From: CAVPEW01 sp963703565
Lineage (GTDB): Bacteria > Actinomycetota > Acidimicrobiia > Acidimicrobiales > VFJN01
Reading direction: 5' to 3'
Assembly: GCA_963703565.1 (NCBI GenBank)
Contig: CAVPEW010000011.1
Span: 1-21,991, forward strand
Length of the DNA: 21,991 nt
A program made the position numbers and the translations under genes. This document shows, one piece after another, positions 6,142 to 17,181 of the stretch. Position 1 is the stretch's first letter; each line of letters opens with the position of its first letter. The notes beneath the pieces are model-generated. The model ran no database searches. It worked only from the letters and a program-made list of their open reading frames with translations, and was not told the origin of the DNA.

Positions 6142-8676
6142 TCAGCCCCAGGCGATCCGGCCCAGCTCCATGGGGCTGGCCAGGTCCGGGTGGGCGGGAA
6201 GGACCCGCACGGTCACCCCGTAGCGGCCGGTGCGGTCGCACTCGATCTCGGCCGTGTAGCGCAGGTGCCCGTCGACGGTGGCGGGACCAGGTTGCATTCG
6301 GACAGTTCGCAGCTCCGACAGCTCGGCGTTCTGGCCGACCGGTCCGTGCACGAGCTGCACCTCGACCTCGTCGGCGGTGAGGGGTCCGGTCGACACCACC
6401 GCTTCCACCGCGCGCCTGTCCCCCAGCTCGGCCAGGTCGCCGTCGAGGTCGACGCGGTCGATGTGCACGCTGTGCCAGGCCTTCGCCGCCCGTGCCTTGA
6501 ACCTGGCCAGGGCCCGGGCCCTGGCGAACCCGTCGGCGGCGAGGGCGTCGGCGCGCCGGGCGGTGGGCTCGTACAGCTCCTCGGTGTAGTCGCGCGCCAT
6601 GCGCGCGGCGCTCACCCGCGGCCCGAGGCCGGCGAGCGAGTGCTTGACACGCGCCACCCAGCCGCGCGGCACCGGACCCTGCATGCGGTCGTAGAACAGG
6701 GGGACCACCTGGTGCTCGAGCAGGTCGAGCAGGGAGGCCGCTTCCAGCTCGTCGCGGCGTTCGACGTCCTCGACGTGCTCGGCGGAGCTGATCGCCCAGC
6801 CGTTGTCGCCGTCGAAGCACTCGGCCCACCAGCCGTCGAGGATCGACAGGTTGAGTCCGCCGTTGAGCGCCGACTTCATCCCCGAGGTCCCGCACGCCTC
6901 CTGGGGGCGGCGGGGGGTGTTCAGCCACACGTCGCAGCCGTGGTAGAAGGCGCGGGCCACGGCGATGTCGTAGTCCTCCAGGAACACGAACCGGTGCCGC
7001 ACGCCGGCGTCGGAGGCGAACGTGGCGATGGCTCGGATCAGCTCCTTGCCCGCGTCGTCGGCGGGGTGTGACTTGCCTGCGAAGACGAACTGCAGCGGCC
7101 GGTCGCTGCGGGTCAGCATGGCCCGGAGGCGGTCGGGTTGGGCCATCAGCAGGGTGGCCCGCTTGTAGGTGGCGAAGCGTCGTGCGAACCCCACGGTCAG
7201 GGCCCGCGGGTCGAGGGCCTCGTCGGCCCAGGCGGCATCGGAGGCGGAGCGGCCCATCGAGGCGAGCTGGCGGCGCAGGCGGCGCCTCACGAAGTCGACG
7301 AGGCGTTCGCGGCCCTGCTCGCGGGCGCGCCACACCTCGTCGTCCCCGGCGTCGCGGAGCCTCTCCCAACGGTCGGGCCCCGCTTCGGGCCACTGCGCCA
7401 GCACGTGGCGGGTGCACAGCTCGGCGATGTCGGGCGACACCCAGGTCGGGGCGTGCACGCCGTTGGTGATCGATCCGATCGGTACCTCGTCGATGGGGAC
7501 GTCGGGCCACAGGTCGGCGAACATCTCCCGGCTGACCTCGCCGTGCAGGCGGGCCACGGCGTTGGACCGGCCGGCCAGGCGCAGCCCCATCACGGCCATG
7601 TTGAACCGCTCCTCGGGCAGGTCACCCGGTCGGTGCCCGAGCGCCATGAGCTCGTCGAGCGAGACGCCGACCTCCTGGGCCCAGCCCGAGAAGTAGCGCT
7701 CGATCAGCTCCCGGGGGAAGCGGTCGATCCCGGCTGGCACCGGCGTGTGGGTGGTGAATATGCACCCGGCGCGGACGGCCTCGATGGCCTCCGGGTAGCC
7801 GAGGCCATCCCTGGTGACCAACCTGCGGATCCGCTCGAGGCCAAGGAACCCGGCGTGACCTTCGTTGGTGTGGAACACCTGTGGCTGCAGGCCCAGCGAG
7901 TCCAGGGCACGCACCCCGCCCACGCCCAGGAGGATCTCCTGGCGCAGGCGGTGTTCGGTGTCGCCGCCGTAGAGGCGGTCGGTCACCTGGCGCAGCCCCG
8001 GGGGGTTCTCGTCGACGTCGGCATCGAGCAGGTAGAGGGGTATCCGCCCCACGGAGGCCCGCCAGAGGCGGGCCACGAGCGTCTCGTCCCCCAGCTCGAC
8101 GGTCACCCGGACGCCTTCGCAGGGCGTGAGCGCCATGGCATAGGGGTCGAGGTCGGGGTAGATCTCCTGCTGCCAGTTGTCGCCCGACAGGGCCTGGCGG
8201 AAGTAGCCGTGGCGGTACAGCAGACCGACGCCCACGAGCGGGAGGCCCAGGTCGCTGCTGGCCTTGAGGTGGTCGCCGGCGAGCACGCCGAGCCCGCCGG
8301 AGTACTGCGGCACGGCCTCGGCAATGCCGAACTCGGGCGAGAAGTACGCCACCGAGCGCAATGGTCCGGGGCTGTCGCCGCGATCGTGGAACCAGCGCGG
8401 CCCGCTCATGTAGCGCTCGTGCTCGAGGTGCACCTCGCCCAGGAACTGCACGAATCCGGGATCCCGGCGCAGCTCGTCCAGGCGGTCGCGCCCCACGACG
8501 CCCAGGAGGCGTACCGGATCGTGGTCGGTCTCGTCCCACACAGCGGGGTCGACCCATCGGAACAGGTCGCGCGTCTGGGAGTCCCACGACCACCGCAGGT
8601 TCATCGCCAGATCTCCGAGCTCCGCGAGGTCGGGGGGCAGCGACGGACGCACGGTGAAGCTGCGAAGGGCCCTCAT
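6142..8676 (-). CDS. glgP: Alpha-glucan phosphorylase GlgP (TIGR02094/DUF3417 type)
   Basis: This is an 844-residue cytosolic GT35 phosphorylase releasing glucose-1-phosphate from alpha-1,4-glucan. The N-terminus (about 1-110) is the DUF3417 domain that marks the short bacterial/archaeal GlgP class. Key segments include AYFSPEFGIAEAVPQYSGGLGVLAGDH, the HTNEGHAGFLGLERIR region, FTTHTPVPAGIDRF, FAGKSHPADDAGK, and the pyridoxal-phosphate region EACGTSGMKSALNGGLNLS with the Schiff-base lysine. Length is as expected and no gap is seen. It is transcribed divergently from glgE, so turnover and synthesis of the same polymer share a 148-base intergenic region. A TAGGGT lies nine bases before the ATG. 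Confidence 0.95.
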   Translation of the reverse strand: MRALRSFTVRPSLPPDLAELGDLAMNLRWSWDSQTRDLFRWVDPAVWDETDHDPVRLLGVVGRDRLDELRRDPGFVQFLGEVHLEHERYMSGPRWFHDRGDSPGPLRSVAYFSPEFGIAEAVPQYSGGLGVLAGDHLKASSDLGLPLVGVGLLYRHGYFRQALSGDNWQQEIYPDLDPYAMALTPCEGVRVTVELGDETLVARLWRASVGRIPLYLLDADVDENPPGLRQVTDRLYGGDTEHRLRQEILLGVGGVRALDSLGLQPQVFHTNEGHAGFLGLERIRRLVTRDGLGYPEAIEAVRAGCIFTTHTPVPAGIDRFPRELIERYFSGWAQEVGVSLDELMALGHRPGDLPEERFNMAVMGLRLAGRSNAVARLHGEVSREMFADLWPDVPIDEVPIGSITNGVHAPTWVSPDIAELCTRHVLAQWPEAGPDRWERLRDAGDDEVWRAREQGRERLVDFVRRRLRRQLASMGRSASDAAWADEALDPRALTVGFARRFATYKRATLLMAQPDRLRAMLTRSDRPLQFVFAGKSHPADDAGKELIRAIATFASDAGVRHRFVFLEDYDIAVARAFYHGCDVWLNTPRRPQEACGTSGMKSALNGGLNLSILDGWWAECFDGDNGWAISSAEHVEDVERRDELEAASLLDLLEHQVVPLFYDRMQGPVPRGWVARVKHSLAGLGPRVSAARMARDYTEELYEPTARRADALAADGFARARALARFKARAAKAWHSVHIDRVDLDGDLAELGDRRAVEAVVSTGPLTADEVEVQLVHGPVGQNAELSELRTVRMQPGPATVDGHLRYTAEIECDRTGRYGVTVRVLPAHPDLASPMELGRIAWG

Positions 8677-8685
8677 CGGGGCGGG

Positions 8686-8691
8686 ACCCTA
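8686..8691 (-). promoter_or_regulatory. Predicted -10 element for glgP
   Basis: On the minus strand TAGGGT ends nine bases before the glgP ATG (8674-8676). The spacing is slightly longer than at the other genes, so transcription would start at or just before the start codon. No clear -35 is visible. Confidence 0.4.
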
Positions 8692-8812
8692 TCGAGCGCC
8701 AGCCGTCGGCTCCGGACCGCCACCTCGAAGGTCACGGGCTGTTCATATGCCGGTCGGGGGGGCATGGTGTACCTGCCGGCCGATCTCCGGTTTGCCCTGG
8801 TCGGCCGGCGCG

Positions 8813-8818
8813 TAGGGT
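8813..8818 (+). promoter_or_regulatory. Predicted -10 element (leaderless) for the glgE operon
   Basis: TAGGGT is followed by six bases and GTG at 8825. A weak TTGCCC at 8792-8797 is the only -35 candidate, with a short 15-base spacer. This supports GTG 8825 as the glgE start. Confidence 0.5.
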
Positions 8819-8824
8819 GGTCCA

Positions 8825-10741
8825 GTGCTGCCCCCGATCCTGATAGCGGCGGTCCGCCCCCGCACGCCGACGGGTCGACCCGCCAAGGCAGTCCTCGGCG
8901 AGGAGGTGCTGGTGTCGTGCGACCTGCTCGCCGACGGGCACGACGTGTTGGGCGGACGGGTGCGGTACCGCGAGGTGGGGCGCAGGTGGCTCGATGCCAC
9001 CCTGCGCCCGCTGGGCAACGACCGCTGGCAGGCGGTGGTGAGCTTCTCCGACATCGGTCCCCACGAGCTGCGCATCGAGGCCTGGACGGATCGCTACGCC
9101 ACGTGGTGCCACGCGATCGAGGCCAAGGTCGCGGTCGGGCTCGACGTGCAGCTGGAGCTCGAGGAGGGAGCGCGGATCCTCGACGAGATGGCCCGCGCCG
9201 TGCCACGCGCCGACCGGTCGCGACTGAGCGACGCGGCCGCCGGGCTGCGGGGTGCCCATTGCTCGCTCGACGTCCGGCTCAACGCCGGGTTGGACCAGGA
9301 GCTCTCTCGCATCCTCGACGGGGTACCCGACCCGACCCGGCACAGCCGATCGGCCCGCTACCCGCTCTGGGTCGACCGGAGGCGCGCCGCAGTCGGGGCC
9401 TGGTACGAGTTGTTCCCGCGCTCGGAGGGCGGGTTCACCGGCGCTGCCCACCGCCTCGAGGCCGTGGCCGACATGGGCTTCGACGTGGTGTACCTGCCGC
9501 CCATCCATCCGGTGGGGCGCACCCACCGCAAGGGCCCGGGCAACTCCGTGGTCGCCGGTCCCGACGACCCCGGAAGCCCCTGGGCGATCGGTGGCCCGGA
9601 AGGAGGCCACACCGCTGTCGCCTCCGAGCTGGGTGGCGAGGCGGCCTTCGACGCCTTCGTCGTACGGGCCACCGATCTGGGCCTGGAGGTGGCGCTCGAC
9701 TACGCCTTGCAGTGCTCGCCCGACCACCCGTGGGTCCACGAGCACCCCGAGTGGTTCGAGGTCCGCCCGGACGGCTCGATCCGCACCGCCGAGAACCCGC
9801 CCAAGAAGTACCAGGACATCCACCCTCTCCGCTTCTGGCCTCCCTCGGAGGCCGACCGCCGCGCCCTGTGGGAGGCCTGCCGGGACGTGGTCCTGCACTG
9901 GATCGCGCGCGGGATCCGCATCTTCCGCGTCGACAACCCCCACACCAAGCCGCTCGCGTTCTGGGCCTGGCTCATCGACGAGGTGCGTCGCGACCATCCC
10001 GATGTGGTCTGGTTGGCCGAGGCCTTCACCCGCCCCAAGATGATGTCGGCCCTGGCCGAGGTCGGGTTCAGCCAGAGCTACACCTACTTCACCTGGCGGA
10101 CCGAGCCCGCGGAGCTGGCCCAGTACGTGCACGAGCTCACCGCCACCGAGCTCGCCGACTGGTTCCGCCCCGCCTTCTGGCCCAACACACCCGACATCCT
10201 CGCCGGACCCCTGCGGGGGGGCAGCAGGGCCGCCTTCGCCTCGCGCCTGATCCTGGCGGCCACCCTGTCGCCGACGTACGGCATCTACTCGGGCTACGAG
10301 CTGATCGAGAACCAGCCTGCCAGCGAGGAGAACGAGGAGTACCGCGATTCCGAGAAGTACGAGCTGCGCCCGCGTGACTGGAGCGATCCACGCTCGTTGG
10401 CCCCGCTCATCACCCGGGTGAACGAGGTTCGTCGCAAGCACTCTGGCGTGTGGTCGCTGCGCGACGTGCGGTTCCACCACAGCGACAACGACCGGATCCT
10501 GGTCTACAGCCGGGGTCACGCGGACCGGGACCTCCTGCTGGCGGCGGTGAACCTCGACCCCGACCGGGCGCAGGAGACCACCGTGCGCCTCGATCTGGAT
10601 GCGATCGGCCTGCCCGAAGGGCGCTACGGGCTGACCGACGAGCTCACCGGCGACACCTACGACTGGTCGGGCCCGGCCAACTACGTCCGGCTCGACCCGG
10701 TCGACGACCAGGTCGCGCACCTGCTGTCGCTGCGGAGCTGA
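8825..10741 (+). CDS. glgE: Alpha-1,4-glucan:maltose-1-phosphate maltosyltransferase GlgE
   Basis: This is a 638-residue GH13_3 enzyme that adds maltosyl units from maltose-1-phosphate to alpha-1,4-glucan. Residues 1-105 form the N-terminal beta domain and about 106-180 the helical S/dimerisation region. The catalytic barrel follows with GAWYELFPRSEGG (191-203) and YLPPIHPVGRTHRKGPGN (223-240), diagnostic of GlgE. The nucleophile is Asp370 in IFRVDNPHTKP, the acid/base is Glu399 in WLAEAFTRPKMM, and the third acid lies in FWPNTPDIL. Length is slightly below the ~660-675 usual in actinobacteria, without an obvious gap. Start is GTG at 8825, chosen for the promoter-like spacing. treS follows seven bases after its stop. 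Cytosolic. Confidence 0.96.
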   Translation: MLPPILIAAVRPRTPTGRPAKAVLGEEVLVSCDLLADGHDVLGGRVRYREVGRRWLDATLRPLGNDRWQAVVSFSDIGPHELRIEAWTDRYATWCHAIEAKVAVGLDVQLELEEGARILDEMARAVPRADRSRLSDAAAGLRGAHCSLDVRLNAGLDQELSRILDGVPDPTRHSRSARYPLWVDRRRAAVGAWYELFPRSEGGFTGAAHRLEAVADMGFDVVYLPPIHPVGRTHRKGPGNSVVAGPDDPGSPWAIGGPEGGHTAVASELGGEAAFDAFVVRATDLGLEVALDYALQCSPDHPWVHEHPEWFEVRPDGSIRTAENPPKKYQDIHPLRFWPPSEADRRALWEACRDVVLHWIARGIRIFRVDNPHTKPLAFWAWLIDEVRRDHPDVVWLAEAFTRPKMMSALAEVGFSQSYTYFTWRTEPAELAQYVHELTATELADWFRPAFWPNTPDILAGPLRGGSRAAFASRLILAATLSPTYGIYSGYELIENQPASEENEEYRDSEKYELRPRDWSDPRSLAPLITRVNEVRRKHSGVWSLRDVRFHHSDNDRILVYSRGHADRDLLLAAVNLDPDRAQETTVRLDLDAIGLPEGRYGLTDELTGDTYDWSGPANYVRLDPVDDQVAHLLSLRS

Positions 10742-10748
10742 GGGGTCG

Positions 10749-12472
<1,724 letters not shown>

Positions 12473-12476
<4 letters not shown>

Positions 12477-13827
12477 TAGATCCCGATGCGTTGGCCGCCC
12501 AGCTGGGCGATCACCTGGTCCGCCAGCGCTGGGCAGGGGCCGGCGACCACGTGGTCGACTCCGTGAGGTTGGACTGGTTCGAGCTCGTGCAGGCCGGCCC
12601 CCCGGCGCTGGCATGGGTCGGCGCCACCGCCACCTTCGACGACGGCACGAGCCAGAGCTACCAGCTCTTCATCGGGCTCGCCCGTGGGACGAGGAGAACG
12701 ACTTCCTCCAGGGCAAGGAGCGCGAACTGGTCGGGCGCCAGGGCGACGCGGTCGTCTACGACGCCCTGGTGGATCCCGAGCTGGCCATCGCCGTGCTGCA
12801 CCTGGTCGATCCCCTCCAGGAGGTGACGGTGCGCCGCCCGCTGGTGCTCGAGCACTCCAACTCGTCGATCGTCTACGACGAGGCCCTGATCCTGAAGGTG
12901 TTCCGAAAGGTGGCCCCGGGTCCGAACCCCGACGTGGAGATCCCCAGGGCATTGGCTGCGAAGGGCGTCGACGCCGTCATCGCACCCGTGGCAGAGCTGT
13001 CTCGGGCCGGCACGGACCTGGGTGTGCTGCGCCCGTTCCTGCTCGGTGCCACCGAGGCATGGCAGATCGCCCAGACGTCGGTGAGGGACCTGTTGGCCTC
13101 GGGTCTCGCCCCGGAGGAGTGCGGTGGCGACTTCACGCCCGACGCCGAGCGTCTCGGCGTGGTGGTTGGCCTGCTCCACATGGGCCTGGCCGAGACCTTC
13201 GGCGTAGGACCCGCAGATCCTGGCGAGTGGGTCGCCGAGATGAGAGACCGACTTGGTTCGGTCTCACGGGCCGCGGCCCGTAAGGGCCCCGGCGGCGTCG
13301 AGGCAGCTGGGCCCACGGGACCGGGCGGGCTCGACACCGACGCGATCGAGGCGCGTTACGCCTCGCTCGAGACGATCGCGGACCCGGGCACGACCATCAC
13401 CGTGCACGGCGACCTGCATCTCGCCCAGGTCATGCGGGCCGACACCGGCTGGTACGTGCTCGACTGGGAGGGTGAGCCGATGCGGCGGGGATCCTCCCGC
13501 TTCACGCGGTCCTCACCTCTGCGCGACGTGGCGGGGATGCTTCGCTCGTTGCACTACGTGGCCGCCACCGGGCTCGCCGAGTGGGGGGACGAGTCGCTCG
13601 CCGCGCTCACCGAGGCCTGGGAGCAGCGGAACCGGGCCGCGTTCCTGGCCGGCTACCTGGGCACAGCGGGCATCGACGCGCTGCTCCCGCGCCTGGGGCC
13701 CGACCGCGAGGCCGTGTTGGGCTGCTTCGAGCTCGACAAGGCGGTCTACGAGGTCGGCTACGAGCTCGCACACCGGCCCGAGCTGGCCCGCATCCCTTTG
13801 AGCGCGGTCGACCGGTTGCTGGGGTGA
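12473..13827 (+). CDS. pep2: Maltokinase Pep2 (Mak), frameshifted near codon 70
   Basis: Maltokinase makes maltose-1-phosphate, the GlgE donor, from maltose and ATP. The first part, from GTG 12473, reads IDPDALAAQLGDHLVRQRWA and then TFDDGTSQSYQLFIGLA. Near 12680-12686 the homology moves to the next frame, which continues RPWDEENDFLQGKERELV to the TGA at 13825-13827. One missing base, or loss of one CGCC unit from a CGCCCGCCC-like run, would restore one protein of about 450 residues, the normal length. The C-terminal kinase lobe is intact: VHGDLHLAQVM (phosphotransfer loop), LDWEGEP (metal-binding DxE) and SPLRDVAGMLRS. As read, the protein would be truncated. An error in the sequence is the likelier explanation. 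It overlaps both neighbours by GTGA. Confidence 0.9.
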
Positions 13828-16029
13828 CCCCGCCCCCCGAACGTGGCGGGCCGACCGATGGTGCCCTGCGCGCCCTGGTCGCGGGCGAGCTGAGCGACCC
13901 CCACCGAGTGCTGGGCGTCCATCCCCGCGACGGCGGCGGCGTGGTCGTGCGTGCCCGCTGGCCCGGGGCGACGGCGGCCACGCTGGTGCTCGGGGCAGCG
14001 CAGCAGCGACCCATGGCCCCCGCTGGACTCGACGGCGTGTTCGAGGCTCTTCTGGACCTCGCTCCGGTGCCCGGCTACCGGGTGCGCTACGCGTTCGCCG
14101 GGGGGAGCACCCACACCGTGGTCGAGCCCTGGGCCTTCCTGCCCACGCTGGGCGAGCTCGACCTCCACCTGATCGGCGAGGGCCGCCACGAGAGGCTCTG
14201 GGAGGTGCTCGGTGCACACACCCGGGTGCACCACGAGGTCGCGGGCACCTCGTTCGCCCTGTGGGCGCCCGCGGCGCGCTCGGTGAGGGTCGTGGGCGAC
14301 TGGAACGGCTGGGACGGTCGCGTGCACCCCATGCGCGCCCTGGGCACGTCCGGCGTGTGGGAGGTCTTCGTGCCCGGGGTGGGAACGGGGGCGCGCTACA
14401 AGTACGAGGTGGTGGGAGCCGACTCCCGCCTGCGCCTCAAGGCGGACCCGATGGCGGCCACGAGCGAGGTGCCGCCGCGCACGGCGAGCGTGGTGTTCGC
14501 CTCCTCCCACCGTTGGGGTGACGCGGAGTGGATGCGCGCGCGGGAGGGCTTCGACCCGTTCCACAGCCAGATCTCGGTCTACGAGGTCCACCTGGGGTCG
14601 TGGCGCCGTGCGCCCGGAGCGGGAGACCGGCAGCTCACCTACCGGGAGTTGGCCCCGCTACTGGCCCGGCACGTGCGGACCCTGGGGTTCACCCACGTCG
14701 AGCTGATGCCTCCGGCCGAGCACCCCTACGAGCCATCCTGGGGATACCAGGTCACCGGATACTTCGCGCCGGCGTCGCGCTGGGGCGACCCCGACGACTT
14801 CCGCGCCCTGGTCGATCACCTGCACCAGCAGGGCATCGGAGTGATCGTGGACTGGGTCCCGGCCCACTTCCCCAAGGACGAGCACGGTCTCGCGCGCCTC
14901 GACGGCACCGCCCTGTACGAACATGCCGACCCGCGCCGGGGCGAGCACCCCGACTGGGGCACGTACGTGTTCAACCTGGGTCGCCACGAGGTGCGGAACT
15001 TCCTGGTGGCCAACGCCTCGTTCTGGCTGGGCGAGCTGCACGCCGACGGCCTGCGGGTCGACGCCGTGGCGTCGATGCTGTACCTCGACTACTCGCGCCG
15101 TGCCGGCGAGTGGGTTCCGAACGTGCACGGCGGGCGCGAGGACCTCGAGTCCATCGCCTTCCTCCAGGAGGTCAACACCGTGGTGCACCGGCGCCACCGT
15201 GGCGTGCTCACCGTGGCCGAGGAGTCCACCGCCTGGGACGGTGTGACCCGCCCCGCCGACGCCGGTGGGCTGGGGTTCACCCACAAGTGGAACATGGGAT
15301 GGATGCACGACACGCTGGGCTACTGGGCCCGCGACCCCGTGCACCGTCGCCATCACCACAACGAGCTCACGTTCGGCCTGCTGTATGCCTTCAGCGAGCA
15401 CTTCGTGCTGCCCCTGTCCCACGACGAGGTCGTGCACCTGAAGGGCTCGTTGCTGGCCAAGATGCCCGGCGACCGCTGGCAGCAGCTGGCCAACCTGAGG
15501 GCGCTGTACGCCTGGATGTGGGCCCATCCCGGCAAGCAGCTCCTCTTCATGGGAGCCGAGCTGGCCCAACCGGGGGAGTGGTCCCAGGACCGCGGCCTCG
15601 ACTGGCACCTCCTCGAGGATCCCGCGCACCGGGGTGTTCACGACCTCGTCGGCGAGCTCGAACGCGGTGCAGGCGGCTACCCCGGCGCTCCACGTCGGCG
15701 ACGATGACCCGGCCGGTTTCGCCTGGCTGGCGGCAGATGACGCCGACCACTCGGTGCTGGCCTTCGAGCGACGGGTTCCCGGTGGGGGACCGGCCGACGC
15801 GGTCGTGGTGGTGGCCAACCTCACCCCCGTGCCCCGCCACGGGTACCGCGTGGGACTCGACGGGCCGGGCCGCTGGTACGACCTGGTCAACACCGACGAC
15901 GAGCGCTGGGGTGGCAGCGGGGTCGGGCACCACGACGTGGAGGCCGAGCCGCTGCGGTGGCAGGGGCGGGACCACTCCGCCGTGCTGACGCTGCCGCCGT
16001 TGGCGGTGCGCTGGCTGCGCCGGGCCTGA
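13824..16029 (+). CDS. glgB: 1,4-alpha-glucan branching enzyme GlgB, frameshifted near the C-terminus
   Basis: This GH13_9 branching enzyme introduces alpha-1,6 links into the GlgE product. Start is GTG 13824, overlapping the pep2 stop. An N1 domain (about 15-110) precedes the CBM48 (FALWAPAARSVRVVGDWNGWD). The barrel follows with GSWRR, VELMPPAEHPYEPSWGYQ, GLRVDAVASMLYLDYSR (nucleophile Asp413), VAEESTAW (Glu466) and LSHDEVVHLKGSL. After GVHDLVGEL an extra G at about 15660 shifts the frame. The first frame runs into nonsense ending at 15707, while the second continues NAVQAATPALHVGDDDPAGF through the C-terminal beta domain to TGA 16027-16029. Repaired, it is about 734 residues, normal for the family. 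An indel error is likely. Confidence 0.92.
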
Positions 16030-16030
16030 G

Positions 16031-16303
16031 CCCGAGACCACACCCGGGGCTCCCGGGGCTGCAGAGCCGGGAACCACAGCCGAGGAGCGCCCTCGCCACC
16101 TTCTCCTCTACTTCCTCGGGCTCGGTTCGCTCCTGCGGACCCTGCCCAGCTACGTCGAGGGCGAGTTGGGGGTGCACGGCGTGGCCGTCGGCCCGGTCGT
16201 GGGCAGCTTCGCGGTGACCGCCGCGCTGCCGCCGCGCTGCATGCGCAGCCTCGGCGCCCGGGAGGACGGGACCGTCGAGGGGGTGGTTCCCGCCGTGCCG
16301 TGA
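16031..16303 (+). pseudogene. Remnant of an MFS-type membrane protein gene
   Basis: One frame here reads a polar Pro/Glu-rich leader, then LLYFLGLGSLLRTLPSYVEG, GELGVHGVAVGPVVGSFAVT and AAL. This looks like the first helix, periplasmic loop and start of the second helix of an actinobacterial MFS transporter. After that it changes at once to a polar tail (SLGAREDGTVEGVVPAVP) and a TGA at 16301-16303, which overlaps a GTG at 16300. No in-frame ATG, GTG or TTG exists between the preceding stop (15986-15988) and the helix. The expected motif A and the remaining ten helices are absent. The tail may be the original C-terminus, so the middle appears to be missing. Family assignment rests on a short stretch. 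Confidence 0.4.
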
Positions 16304-16328
16304 CCGGGGCTGGGGCCAGGTCGACCGG

Positions 16329-16334
16329 TAGCCT
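16329..16334 (+). promoter_or_regulatory. Predicted -10 element (leaderless) for the rhomboid gene
   Basis: TAGCCT is followed by seven bases and GTG at 16342. This favours 16342 over the upstream in-frame GTG at 16300 as the rhomboid start. Confidence 0.4.
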
Positions 16335-16341
16335 GCCGGCC

Positions 16342-17181
16342 GTGGAGACCGCCGTGCAGACCTGCTACCGGCATCCCGACCGGCGAGCCGGTGTGCGCTG
16401 CCAGCGCTGTGATCGTCCGATATGTCCGGACTGCATGCACCAGGCCTCGGTGGGGTTCCAGTGCCCCGAGTGCGCCCGGGCCGGGCGTCAGCGGGTCGTG
16501 CGAGGGGTGCGGCCGGCGGCCGCGCACCGGGCGGTGGTGACGACCGTGCTCGTGGTGGTGAACCTGGCCGTGTTCCTGGTGGGTATCGGGTCAGGCCTCG
16601 AGACGCGCGACGCGGTGACCGTCGATGGCGGGCTGATCGCCAGCGGCCGCACCGGCTTCGACACGTTCATCGGCGTGGCCCACGGCGAGTGGTGGCGCAT
16701 CTTCACCTCCGGGTTCCTGCACGCCAACTTGATCCACGTCGGGTTCAACTGCCTTCTGCTGTACCAGCTGGGCTCCCTGCTCGAACCAGCGCTGGGTCGG
16801 CTCCGCTTCGGGCTCGTCTACCTCACGGCGCTGGTGAGCGGCGCCCTTGGGGTGCTGTTGCTCGATCCGAGCTCGCTCACGGTGGGTGCCTCGGGGGCCG
16901 TGTTCGGTCTGCTGGGGGCGAGCTTCGTGACGCTGCGGGCCCGCGGGATCGACCCGTTCGCGACCGGGGTGGGCGGCGTGCTGGTGTTGAACCTGCTGTT
17001 CACCTTCGCCATCCCCGGCATCTCGGTAGGCGGGCACCTGGGTGGGCTGGTGGGCGGCGCGGTGGTCGGTTACGTGTTCGCCGAGGTCGAACCCCGCCGC
17101 CGACTCGAGCCGTGGGCTGCCCCGGCCCTGGTCCTCGCGCTCGCCTCGGCGGCCTTCGGTGTCGCGCTGGTGATCGCCTAG
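16342..17181 (+). CDS. Rhomboid family intramembrane serine protease with N-terminal zinc finger
   Basis: This is a 279-residue membrane protease. Residues 8-50 hold a B-box-like zinc finger (CYRHPDR, CQRCDRPICPDC and FQCPEC). The rhomboid core (PF01694) follows, with WWRIFTSGFLHANLIHVGFN (L1 loop and the HxxxN helix), catalytic Ser184 in GASGAVFGLLG and His232 in GGHLGG, together forming the Ser-His dyad. Six to seven transmembrane segments are visible. It is predicted to cleave membrane-anchored substrates, which are unknown. The start is uncertain: GTG 16342 is chosen for the promoter spacing, while GTG 16300 and GTG 16354 are alternatives. Its TAG stop shares the CTAG at 17178-17181 with the convergent SRPBCC gene. 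Confidence 0.9.
   Translation: METAVQTCYRHPDRRAGVRCQRCDRPICPDCMHQASVGFQCPECARAGRQRVVRGVRPAAAHRAVVTTVLVVVNLAVFLVGIGSGLETRDAVTVDGGLIASGRTGFDTFIGVAHGEWWRIFTSGFLHANLIHVGFNCLLLYQLGSLLEPALGRLRFGLVYLTALVSGALGVLLLDPSSLTVGASGAVFGLLGASFVTLRARGIDPFATGVGGVLVLNLLFTFAIPGISVGGHLGGLVGGAVVGYVFAEVEPRRRLEPWAAPALVLALASAAFGVALVIA

Noticed and set aside
7138..10377. Very long open frame (1079 codons) running antisense through glgP and then sense through glgE
   Set aside because: It spans two genes of opposite strand, has no family resemblance, and reflects the lack of stop codons in shadow frames of very GC-rich DNA.
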